Positions 44,952 to 52,273 of a stretch of DNA of 64,000 bases are shown piece by piece. The stretch is from NCBI RefSeq assembly GCF_024437655.1, contig NZ_JANBVF010000027.1:27789-91788 (forward strand), read 5' to 3'. The notes under the pieces were generated by a model. The model was not told the DNA's origin. It searched no databases and saw only the letters and a program-made list of their open reading frames with translations. The DNA is from Chitinolyticbacter albus (GTDB lineage: Bacteria > Pseudomonadota > Gammaproteobacteria > Burkholderiales > Chitinibacteraceae). A program made the position numbers and the translations under genes. Each line of letters starts with the position of its first letter. The stretch's first letter is position 1.

Positions 44952-46271
44952 TTAGCCGTTAAGGTGTTCCAGCCGCAGCTTGACGATCTTGCCGTTGATC
45001 GCAGGCAGTGCCTCGATCTGGGCGATGGCGGCGTCGACGCGCTTCTCGACCGCGAGGTGGGTGATGATCACCACATCGTCGCGACCGTCGTCGCTGGCCT
45101 CGTCGCTCGGGCGCTGCAGCATGGCGTCGACCGAGATGCCCTGGTCGGCCAGGATGCGGGTGACGGAAGCCAGCACGCCGGTCTGGTCGAGCGCGTTCAG
45201 CCGCAGGTAGTAGCAGGTCTCGACTTCGGAGATCGGCAGGATCGGCAGATCGGCGAGCGCGGAGGGCTGGAACGCCAGGTGCGGCACGCGGTGTTCCGGA
45301 TCGGCAGTGGCGAGGCGGGTGATGTCGACGAGGTCGGCGATCACCGACGAGGCGGTCGGCTCGGCGCCGGCACCTGGGCCGTAGTACAGCGTGGCGCCGA
45401 CGGCGTCGCCCTTGACCAGCACCGCGTTCATCACGCCATCGACGTTGGCGATCAGCCGCTTTTCCGGGATCAGCGTCGGCGCGACGCGCAGCTCGATGCC
45501 CTCGGCGCGACGGCGGGTGACGCCCAAGAGCTTGATGCGATAGCCCAGTTCCTGTGCGTACTTGATGTCGGCAGCCTGCAGCTTGCTGATGCCTTCGAGG
45601 TAGGCCTTGTCGAACTGCACCGGGATGCCGAAGGCGATGGCGCTCATGATGGTGAGCTTGTGCCCAGCGTCGTGGCCTTCGATGTCGAAGGTCGGGTCGG
45701 CTTCGGCGTAACCCAAGCGCTGCGCTTCGGCCAACACATCGGCGAAGGCGGCACCCTTGTCGCGCATTTCGGTCAGGATGAAGTTGCTGGTGCCGTTGAT
45801 GATGCCGGCCACCCATTCGATGCGGTTGGCGGTGAGGCCTTCGCGCAGCGCCTTGATGACTGGGATGCCGCCGGCGACGGCGGCTTCGAAGGCAACCATC
45901 ACGCCCTTTTCCTGGGCGCGGGCGAAGATTTCGTTGCCGTATTCGGCGATCAGCTTCTTGTTAGCGGTGACCACGTGCTTGCCGTTCTCGATTGCGGTCA
46001 GCACCAGCTCCTTGGCGATGGTGGTGCCGCCGATCAGTTCGACGACGATTTCCACATCGGGGTGACGGGCAATGGCGAGCGCATCGTCGATCAGTTCGAT
46101 GCTGTCGCCAAGCACGGCGCGGGCGCGCTCCAGATTGCGGTTGGCGGCGATGCGCACCACGATGGGCCGCCCGGCCCGGCGCGCGATTTCCTCGCAATTA
46201 CGTTTCAACACGGTGGCGGTACCGCCACCGACGGTACCGACGCCACACAAACCGACCTGGATGGGTTTCAT
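44952..46271 (-). CDS. hom: Homoserine dehydrogenase
   Basis: The 439-residue NAD(P)-dependent enzyme reduces aspartate semialdehyde to homoserine. It has N-terminal VGLCGVGTVGGGTA, the catalytic-region GGIPVIKALREGLTANRI, GIINGTSNFILTEM and a C-terminal ACT domain (about residues 355-430) for feedback control. ATG 46271 overlaps the GNAT stop by four bases (ATGA). It is monofunctional, with no aspartokinase part. Confidence 0.97.
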   Translation of the reverse strand: MKPIQVGLCGVGTVGGGTATVLKRNCEEIARRAGRPIVVRIAANRNLERARAVLGDSIELIDDALAIARHPDVEIVVELIGGTTIAKELVLTAIENGKHVVTANKKLIAEYGNEIFARAQEKGVMVAFEAAVAGGIPVIKALREGLTANRIEWVAGIINGTSNFILTEMRDKGAAFADVLAEAQRLGYAEADPTFDIEGHDAGHKLTIMSAIAFGIPVQFDKAYLEGISKLQAADIKYAQELGYRIKLLGVTRRRAEGIELRVAPTLIPEKRLIANVDGVMNAVLVKGDAVGATLYYGPGAGAEPTASSVIADLVDITRLATADPEHRVPHLAFQPSALADLPILPISEVETCYYLRLNALDQTGVLASVTRILADQGISVDAMLQRPSDEASDDGRDDVVIITHLAVEKRVDAAIAQIEALPAINGKIVKLRLEHLNG

Positions 46272-46708
46272 TGCAATGCCTTCCTGAAGCTGTACGAGGC
46301 GATCGTCATCCCCTCGCGAAAATAGAATTTATGTGCGCCACCGCGCTGCACGCCCGAATCGAGTGCCAGTACCGCGCAATCGTGCGAGCGCGCCTGCGCT
46401 TCCAGCCAGCCCAGCAGCAACTGGCCGACGCCACGAGAGCGCTGCGCCTGATCCACGACTAGGTCGTCGACATAGAGCCGACGACCTTCGTAGGTGTTCT
46501 CGATCAGACGCCACAGCGCCAGTCCGAGCACCGTTTCGCCATCGACGGCAGCGATCAGCCGCCCGCCATTGGCGCAGACCTCGGCCATCCGTCCGGGGTA
46601 GTCGACGGGGAGCTGCGCTCGCAGTTGCCGGTGTACCGGTTCTGCGCGGCCCAGCCAGTCGGGCGCGATCAGGCGGCCCGCATCATCGGTCAGCGGCAAA
46701 ACCCGCAT
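46268..46708 (-). CDS. GNAT family N-acetyltransferase
   Basis: The 146-residue protein has the GNAT acetyl-CoA core: LYVDDLVVDQAQRSRGVGQLLLGWLEAQA (motif A, Q/RxxGxG/A) and a C-terminal KFYFREGM segment. The substrate is unknown. It is tightly coupled, TAATG with alaA upstream and ATGA with hom downstream, so its expression is tied to amino-acid synthesis genes. Confidence 0.85.
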   Translation of the reverse strand: MRVLPLTDDAGRLIAPDWLGRAEPVHRQLRAQLPVDYPGRMAEVCANGGRLIAAVDGETVLGLALWRLIENTYEGRRLYVDDLVVDQAQRSRGVGQLLLGWLEAQARSHDCAVLALDSGVQRGGAHKFYFREGMTIASYSFRKALQ

Positions 46709-47937
46709 TATGCGGTACCGTGGCGTTTTCGGTAACCGGCGAGGAAGCGCTCGATGCGACCGATGGCATCGGTCAGGTCATCGAGGTGTGGCAGGAAGGT
46801 GAGGCGGAAGTGGTCGGGCGCCAGCCAGTTGAAGCCCGTGCCCTGCACGATCAGCACCTTTTCCTCCTGCAACAGCTCCAGCGCCAGCTGTTGATCGTCC
46901 TCCAGCGGGTAGAGCTGGGGGTCGAGCCGCGGGAACAGGTAAAGCGCGGCCTGCGGCGTGGCGACCGAGACGCCGGGAATGGCGTTGAGCAGCTCGCACG
47001 CCAGATCGCGCTGGCGCGTCAGCCGCCCGCCGGGGCCGACCAGGTCGTTGATGCTCTGGTAGCCGCCGAGCGCGGTCTGGATCGCGTACTGCGCCGGCAC
47101 GTTGGCGCACAGCCGCATGGTCGAGAGAATGTTGAGGCCGTCGATGTAATCGGTGGCGATCTTCTTGTTGCCCGAGACCACCATCCAGCCGGCGCGATAG
47201 CCGCAGGCGCGGTAGTTCTTGGACAGGCCATTGAAGGTGACGAACAGCACGTCGTCGGCCATCGAGGCGATCGAGGTGTGCGATGCGCCGTCGTACAGCA
47301 CCTTGTCGTAGATTTCGTCGGCGTAGATGATGAGCCCGTGCTCGCGGGCGATCTCTACGATCTCGCGCAGCACGTCGTCCGGGTACAGCGCGCCGGTCGG
47401 GTTGTTCGGGTTGATCACGACGATGGCGCGGGTGCGCGGAGTGATCTTGGCGCGCATGTCATCGAGTGCTGGCAGCCAGCCATTGGCTTCGTCGCACAGG
47501 TAGTGACGTGGCGTGCCACCAGCGAGACTCACCGCGGCGGTCCACAGCGGGTAATCGGGCGCCGGTACCAGCACTTCGTCGCCGTTGTTCAACAGCCCCT
47601 GCATCGACATCACGATCAATTCGGATGCGCCATTGCCGATGTAGATATCGTCGACCGTCACATCGGCAATCTGCTTTTGCTGCGTGTAGTGCATCACCGC
47701 CTTGCGCGCGGGAAACAGGCCCTTGGAATCGACATAGCCCGCGGCGTTCGGCAGGTTGCGGATCACATCCTGCACTACCTCATCGGGCGCATCGAAGCCG
47801 AATGGCTGCAGGTTGCCAATATTGAGCTTGATGATGCGATGGCCTTCCTCTTCCATCTGCCGCGCTCGCTCCGGTACCGGGCCACGGATTTCGTAGCAGA
47901 CGTTGAGGAGTTTGTTCGACTTGTGGATCGGATTCAT
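46708..47937 (-). CDS. alaA: Alanine transaminase AlaA-like PLP aminotransferase
   Basis: The 409-residue class I/II aminotransferase makes alanine from pyruvate and glutamate in its best-known form. It starts MNPIHKSNKLLNVCYEIRGPV and contains NPNNPTGALYP, the PLP lysine in FNGLSKNYRACGYRAGW and the C-terminal FRLTFLPH. ATG 47937 fits AlaA/YfbQ; longer frames are unsupported. It is the first gene of alaA-GNAT-hom-thrC, an order typical of betaproteobacteria. Confidence 0.93.
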   Translation of the reverse strand: MNPIHKSNKLLNVCYEIRGPVPERARQMEEEGHRIIKLNIGNLQPFGFDAPDEVVQDVIRNLPNAAGYVDSKGLFPARKAVMHYTQQKQIADVTVDDIYIGNGASELIVMSMQGLLNNGDEVLVPAPDYPLWTAAVSLAGGTPRHYLCDEANGWLPALDDMRAKITPRTRAIVVINPNNPTGALYPDDVLREIVEIAREHGLIIYADEIYDKVLYDGASHTSIASMADDVLFVTFNGLSKNYRACGYRAGWMVVSGNKKIATDYIDGLNILSTMRLCANVPAQYAIQTALGGYQSINDLVGPGGRLTRQRDLACELLNAIPGVSVATPQAALYLFPRLDPQLYPLEDDQQLALELLQEEKVLIVQGTGFNWLAPDHFRLTFLPHLDDLTDAIGRIERFLAGYRKRHGTA

Positions 47938-47968
47938 GGCGACGACCGGCCGTTGGGGGAAACCCCGT

Positions 47969-47974
47969 ATTCTA
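47969..47974 (-). promoter_or_regulatory. -10 element candidate for alaA operon
   Basis: Minus-strand TAGAAT (47974-47969) lies 32 bases upstream of the alaA ATG in the 134-base divergent gap. No good -35 is visible. Confidence 0.35.
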
Positions 47975-48036
47975 GCGAAGTCGGGCGCTGCAGGTGGATA
48001 CAGCGTGTGAGGACGGGCGGGACTACAGTTTGCGGG

Positions 48037-48042
48037 TAAAAT
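48037..48042 (+). promoter_or_regulatory. -10 element candidate for the Mth938-like gene
   Basis: TAAAAT at 48037-48042, 30 bases before the ATG at 48072 in the divergent gap. The -35 is weak. Confidence 0.35.
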
Positions 48043-48071
48043 CGCTGCTCGTTTTCGCACTGGCCACCGTC

Positions 48072-48440
48072 ATGAAACTGCATCGCAGCACCACCACGCA
48101 TCTGAACCAGTTCACCGGCTATGGCGAGGGCTATGTGCTCGTCAACCAGGAGCGCTTCGACGGCAGCGTGATCGTGTCGACCAGCGAGGTGCGCGAATGG
48201 CGTCCGGCCGATTTCGCCGCGCTTGAGGAAGACGACTTCGCGCAACTCTTGCAGCTCGATCCCGAGATGGTGTTGCTGGGCACGGGTGATCGCATCCGCT
48301 TTCCGCATCCCAGGCTGTCGCGCGCGCTGATGGCGGCGCGGGTGGGCCTTGATGTGATGGACAACGGCGCGCTGTGCCGCACCTTCAACGTGCTGGCCGC
48401 CGAAGAGCGGCGCGTGATCGCGGTGGTGCTGGGCGGCTGA
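48072..48440 (+). CDS. Mth938-like domain protein (DUF498/NDUFAF3-related)
   Basis: The 122-residue protein has the Mth938 fold signature: LNQFTGYGEGYVLVN near the N-terminus, a middle LLGTGDRIRFP and GLDVMDNGALCRTFNVLAAEERRVIAVVL. Homologues include mitochondrial complex I assembly factor NDUFAF3; the bacterial function is unclear. It stands alone, divergent from alaA. Confidence 0.88.
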   Translation: MKLHRSTTTHLNQFTGYGEGYVLVNQERFDGSVIVSTSEVREWRPADFAALEEDDFAQLLQLDPEMVLLGTGDRIRFPHPRLSRALMAARVGLDVMDNGALCRTFNVLAAEERRVIAVVLGG

Positions 48441-48484
48441 GCCGGTTCACGATCATTTCGCGCCGGCGCAGGGCTGGAACGCGC

Positions 48485-48973
48485 TCACAGCATCAGGCGC
48501 TGCCAGCTCGCCTCGGCTTCCGCCGACTGCCACAAGTTGCCCCACACCTCATTCAATCCAGCGATGGCGCGCGCATCGTCGCTGGCTTCGCCGCGTGGCC
48601 AGTCGAAGTGGTGGCGCTTCACATAGCGGGCATCATCGGCGATGGCAAAGCCGGCGTGCCACAGCTCGGGCACCTGGGCGACGCGCAGCAGGGTGAAGCG
48701 GTGCGACCAGGTTTCCCGTAACGCCAGAATGCGCGGGCAATGCGCGGCGATGTGATCGGGTTCGAGCGCTAGCAGCGTGACCGTCAGCGGCTCATGCGTC
48801 GCGAACGCGTGCGCCAGCGCCTCGGCGAAGGCGCGGCTCGATAGGCCCGTTTCGGCGTAATCCTTTTCGAACAGCCTGAGCTCGTGCCGGGCGCTGGCGA
48901 TGAGCGCCAGCAGCGCGTCCTCGTAATCGGCGTTGCGGTCAAACTGGTGCGGGGTGAAGGTAGCCGTAGTCAT
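48485..48973 (-). CDS. Protein of unknown family downstream of roxA
   Basis: The 162-residue soluble protein shows ALLALIASARHELRLFEKDYAETGL near the N-terminus, EVWGNLWQSAEAEASWQRLML at the end and a middle HFDWPRGEA segment. The N-terminal part faintly resembles phospholipase-D-like folds, but no HKD motif is seen. ATG 48973 lies inside the 3' end of roxA (35-base overlap), so it is translationally coupled. Function unknown. Confidence 0.65.
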   Translation of the reverse strand: MTTATFTPHQFDRNADYEDALLALIASARHELRLFEKDYAETGLSSRAFAEALAHAFATHEPLTVTLLALEPDHIAAHCPRILALRETWSHRFTLLRVAQVPELWHAGFAIADDARYVKRHHFDWPRGEASDDARAIAGLNEVWGNLWQSAEAEASWQRLML

Positions 48974-50060
48974 AGCAGGTGTAGAGGGCTTCAAGGGTGG
49001 CTTCATCATAGTCGCCGGGCGGCAACATGCGCGCGTCCGCCAGGCGCACGAGCTCGGTCCGGGCGCGCGCATCGGCTTCGAGTTCGTCGCCATTGAGGTA
49101 GATGCGCTCGGCGTCGTACAGCATCTGTGATTTCAGATCGAGTACCACGCCGCGCTCGGCTACCTGCCCGGTGAACTCGTCGAAGTCGAGCACCGCTTCG
49201 GGCGGCTCGAAAAACACATGGTTCTTGGGTTCGGTGAAATAGCGGCCGGTGAAGCGCGCGACCATGTCCTCGTTCCAGTGTATGGCGCTGAGCATGCTAC
49301 CGATATCGGCGGTAAAGCCGGCGTCGATCAGGCCCGGCGCGGTGGTGGGCTGACGCGCTGGATCGGCGTACATGCCGGACACCTGCATCTCGTCCTGCAG
49401 GAATTCCATGAAGCGGCTGGCGATCTCCTGCGTGGTCGGCGCGCGAAAACCGATGCTGTAGGTCATGCCCGGATCGAGCGCTACGCCGTGGTGCGCGTAC
49501 TTGGGCGGCAAATAGAGCATGTCGCCGTGTTCCAGCACCCATTCCTCTTGCGGCGCAAAATCCTTGAGCACGCGGATCGGCGCATCCTCGATGAAGTTGG
49601 CCGCATCGTCGCTGGAAATCTGCCAGCGCTTGCGCCCACCCACCTGCAGCAAAAACACGTCGTAGGAGTCATAGTGCGGACCGACCGAGCCACCCGGTGG
49701 CGCGAAGGAGATCATCAGGTCGTCCAGCCGGTAGTAGGGCAGGAAGTTGAAGCGGTACAGCAGCTCGGCGATATGCGGCACGTGCTGGTTCACGCTCTGC
49801 ACCAGCACGGTCCAATCCGATTCGCCGAGCTTGGCAAAGCGTCGCGCCTCGAACGGGCCGTGCTCCATATGCCAGCGGCCGCGCTTGAACTCGATCAGTC
49901 GCGATTCGACGTCGTCGCGCTGCGCCAGCGCCTTGAGGCGGGGCAGGTCCATCAATTCGGGGAAATCGGTGACGGCGCCACGGATCAGCAGCGGTTTCTT
50001 TTGCCAGTATTCGGCGAGAAACTGTTGCGGCGTGATGCCGCCCAGCAGTGTTGTGCTCAT
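48939..50060 (-). CDS. roxA: Ribosomal protein L16 arginine 3-hydroxylase (cupin/JmjC)
   Basis: The 373-residue 2-oxoglutarate oxygenase of the RoxA/YcfD family has the iron ligands His129-x-Asp131 in PHYDSYD and a distal His near 190 (PPKYAHHG). Other signatures are YWQKKPLLIRGA at the N-terminus and VFLLQVGGRKRW. It hydroxylates an arginine of L16 in E. coli. It is divergent from the peroxiredoxin-like gene, with 83 bp between starts. Confidence 0.93.
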   Translation of the reverse strand: MSTTLLGGITPQQFLAEYWQKKPLLIRGAVTDFPELMDLPRLKALAQRDDVESRLIEFKRGRWHMEHGPFEARRFAKLGESDWTVLVQSVNQHVPHIAELLYRFNFLPYYRLDDLMISFAPPGGSVGPHYDSYDVFLLQVGGRKRWQISSDDAANFIEDAPIRVLKDFAPQEEWVLEHGDMLYLPPKYAHHGVALDPGMTYSIGFRAPTTQEIASRFMEFLQDEMQVSGMYADPARQPTTAPGLIDAGFTADIGSMLSAIHWNEDMVARFTGRYFTEPKNHVFFEPPEAVLDFDEFTGQVAERGVVLDLKSQMLYDAERIYLNGDELEADARARTELVRLADARMLPPGDYDEATLEALYTCYDYGYLHPAPV

Positions 50061-50143
50061 GGATGAGATGGCTATAACGGTGTCTAGTTAGCGCTGATTA
50101 TCGCACCCGCGCCTGCCGCGAGCACCCTACACGACGAGGTCGC

Positions 50144-50611
50144 ATGCTGAACGCCGGAGATACCGCCCCCGATTTCGCCCTGCCCACCGCCAATATGGAG
50201 CTGGTGCGGCTATCCGATTTGCTCGCCGAGCACCACGTGGTGCTGTACTTTTTCAACAAGGATCACACGCCAGGTGGCATCGCCGAGGCGGTGGAGTTCA
50301 GCGATCGCGTAGAGGCCTTTGCCAGCCACCAGGCGCGTATCGTCGGCGTGAGTCTGGACGATTGCCTGGAGCACGAGGCGTTCCGCGAGGAGCAGGGCAT
50401 CGAGTTCGACCTGTTGTCGGACGCCGATGGTGAGGTGAGCCGCGCCTACCACGCCCTGCGGCAGTGGCAGGCGCATGGCGTGGTAAGATATGGCATTGAG
50501 CGCTCGACCTTCGTGATCGACCGCGACAGCGTGATCCGCCATGCGTTTTACCACGTGTCGCCCAAGGGCCACGCGGCACAGATACTCACTCTTGTACAAA
50601 CCCTAGGATGA
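50144..50611 (+). CDS. BCP/PrxQ-fold protein with peroxidatic Cys replaced by Gly
   Basis: The 155-residue protein has the Bcp peroxiredoxin architecture: AGDTAPDFALPTAN, LYFFNKDHTPGG, VGVSLDD...HEAFREEQGIEFDLLSD and a C-terminal RSTFVIDRDSVIRH. The canonical TPGCT peroxidatic Cys45 is Gly45 (codon GGC at 50276-50278). The only cysteine left is Cys75 in SLDDCLEHEAF, not the usual resolving position. Peroxidase activity by the normal mechanism is not expected. The frame is intact and overlaps slyD by four bases. Confidence 0.85.
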   Translation: MLNAGDTAPDFALPTANMELVRLSDLLAEHHVVLYFFNKDHTPGGIAEAVEFSDRVEAFASHQARIVGVSLDDCLEHEAFREEQGIEFDLLSDADGEVSRAYHALRQWQAHGVVRYGIERSTFVIDRDSVIRHAFYHVSPKGHAAQILTLVQTLG

Positions 50612-51096
50612 CCTTGATGCAAATCGCCAAAGACACCGCCGTCACCATCGAATACGAGATGTACGATGCCGAAGGCAAGCAGATCGACAAGACCGAGGAG
50701 CCGATTGCCTACCTGCATGGCGGTTACGACAATATCCTGCCGCTGGTCGAGGAAGCCCTGCAGGGCAAGACGGTGGGCGACAGCATCGACGTGACGATGA
50801 ACGCCGACGATGCCTTCGGTGAATTCGAGCCCGAACTCGTACGCACCGAGGAAAAGGACGTGTTCCCGATGGAGGTCGAGGTCGGCATGATGTTCGAGGC
50901 CGATGACCCGGAAACCGGCGACGTGCTGCTGTTCCGCGTGACCGAGATCGATGGCAATCAGGTCACCGTCGACGCCAACCACCCGTTCGCCGGCATGGTC
51001 GTGCGCTTCGTGGGCAAGGTCAAGGAAGTGCGTGCCGCCAGCGCCGAGGAAATCGCCCACGGCCACGTACACGGTGCCCACGGTCACCATCACTGA
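50608..51096 (+). CDS. slyD: FKBP-type peptidyl-prolyl isomerase SlyD
   Basis: The 162-residue enzyme has an FKBP domain interrupted by the insert-in-flap chaperone domain, with YLHGGYDNILPLVEEALQGK and DDAFGEFEPELV. The His-rich C-terminal tail HGHVHGAHGHHH binds nickel. Roles are protein folding and nickel delivery. ATG 50608 overlaps the previous stop; ATG 50617 (MQIAKD) is an equally plausible start. A bidirectional terminator follows. Confidence 0.95.
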   Translation: MTLMQIAKDTAVTIEYEMYDAEGKQIDKTEEPIAYLHGGYDNILPLVEEALQGKTVGDSIDVTMNADDAFGEFEPELVRTEEKDVFPMEVEVGMMFEADDPETGDVLLFRVTEIDGNQVTVDANHPFAGMVVRFVGKVKEVRAASAEEIAHGHVHGAHGHHH

Positions 51097-51111
51097 GTCG
51101 ATGGCGCCGAG

Positions 51112-51140
51112 AAAAAAAGCCCGCAGTTGCGGGCTTTTTT
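51112..51140. terminator. Bidirectional terminator between slyD and the AraC gene
   Basis: A-tract 51112-51118, stem AGCCCGCA (51118-51125) and TGCGGGCT (51128-51135), then T-tract to 51140, between convergent genes. Confidence 0.9.
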
Positions 51141-51156
51141 CATGGTGCTGGCCGGT

Positions 51157-52056
51157 TCAGCCCCGGCAGTCGCGCGGGCTGATGCCGAAGGCGCGACGGA
51201 ACGCGGTCGCGAAATTGGCGGGGCTGTTGTAACCGGCATTGAGCGCGGCCTCCGTCACCGAAACGCGGCCGGTGGCAAGCTCGGCGCGCGCGGCCTGCAG
51301 CCGGCGGCGGCGCTGGTAGTCGAATACGGTGCAGCCGAATGCTTGCTTGAAGTGCTGCTGCAGCGTGTTCACAGCGACGCCGAATTCGCTGGCGAGCATG
51401 GGGAGCGACCATTCATCGGCGTGCCCGCTGTCGAGCAGTTGCCGCAGTCGCTGCATGCGCTGGCTGGCGATGCGCGGCAGGCCGGTGTCCGGGACGGCCA
51501 ACTGGCCCAGTGCGCCGGAGACCAGCTCGATGGCGTGGCTTTCCTGCTGCAGCCGCGCCAGCGCCGGCACCAGCGTGTCGGGCTGCAGCAGCTGTTCGGC
51601 CAGCGCAAGTTGCCGCGCCGACGGCTGCCAGCGCGAGATCGCCAGATGCCGGCCGCAGAACGCGAGGATATCGCGATGCGCCGGCTGGTCATCCAGGCCG
51701 CAGGCGTCGAGCCAGGCTGGTGCAATGGCGATGCTGATCTTGCGCTCCGGGCGTGCGGCAGGGGCGTGGCGCGTGAACACGTCAGGCTCCGCCACCGAGA
51801 GCAGCACCGCCTCGTGGCGCATGCCGCTGCGCGTGCGTTGCATGCCGAAATGGAAGGGCTGGCGACCGTAATGCACGTCGGCCTCGCCTTCCAGCATCAG
51901 TACCAGATCGAGATGCGGTTCCAGTAGCTGCTGGCCTTGGTGGGCATGCACCGTATCGCTGCAATGCGCCGTCAGCCCGTCGCGCAGCGCAATCACGCGT
52001 CGCCCCAGGCGGGATGGGGCAGGGCGAGGCTTAGGGGCGGCGATCGATATCGGCAT
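51157..52056 (-). CDS. AraC-family regulator (PchR-like)
   Basis: The 299-residue protein has an N-terminal ligand-binding part and a C-terminal double helix-turn-helix: LPMLASEFGVAVNTLQQHFKQAFG and VSVTEAALNAGYNSPANFATAFRRAFGISPRDCRG. PchR-type members activate siderophore receptor genes when the ferric siderophore is present and are Fur-repressed. ATG 52056 was chosen. It is divergent from the TonB receptor, sharing a 217-bp regulatory region with a Fur-like site. Confidence 0.9.
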   Translation of the reverse strand: MPISIAAPKPRPAPSRLGRRVIALRDGLTAHCSDTVHAHQGQQLLEPHLDLVLMLEGEADVHYGRQPFHFGMQRTRSGMRHEAVLLSVAEPDVFTRHAPAARPERKISIAIAPAWLDACGLDDQPAHRDILAFCGRHLAISRWQPSARQLALAEQLLQPDTLVPALARLQQESHAIELVSGALGQLAVPDTGLPRIASQRMQRLRQLLDSGHADEWSLPMLASEFGVAVNTLQQHFKQAFGCTVFDYQRRRRLQAARAELATGRVSVTEAALNAGYNSPANFATAFRRAFGISPRDCRG

Positions 52057-52184
52057 GGGGTACCAGCTAGGGGCCTTCGCGGCTTTGGCGCCGGATCGGT
52101 AGCAAAAGAGGATCTGGCAAAGGTGATCTGCGTTTGCGCAAAAGCGCGCGTCAGATGTCCGTGGAATACTAGCGACCAAAATAC

Positions 52185-52209
52185 ACAAATGCAAACAATT
52201 CTCATTTGT
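52185..52209. promoter_or_regulatory. Fur-box-like palindrome between the AraC gene and the TonB receptor
   Basis: ACAAATG (52185-52191) and CATTTGT (52203-52209) are perfect arms around an AT-rich 11-base core including ATTCTC. On the minus strand it reads AATGAGAATTGTTTGCATT, close to known Fur boxes. It lies 65 bases upstream of the receptor ATG. Confidence 0.65.
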
Positions 52210-52273
52210 TGGTGGTGCATCGAATGCCGCCGCCTACTTTGTCGCTTTATTTCACTCCCCGGGACTACGCAAG

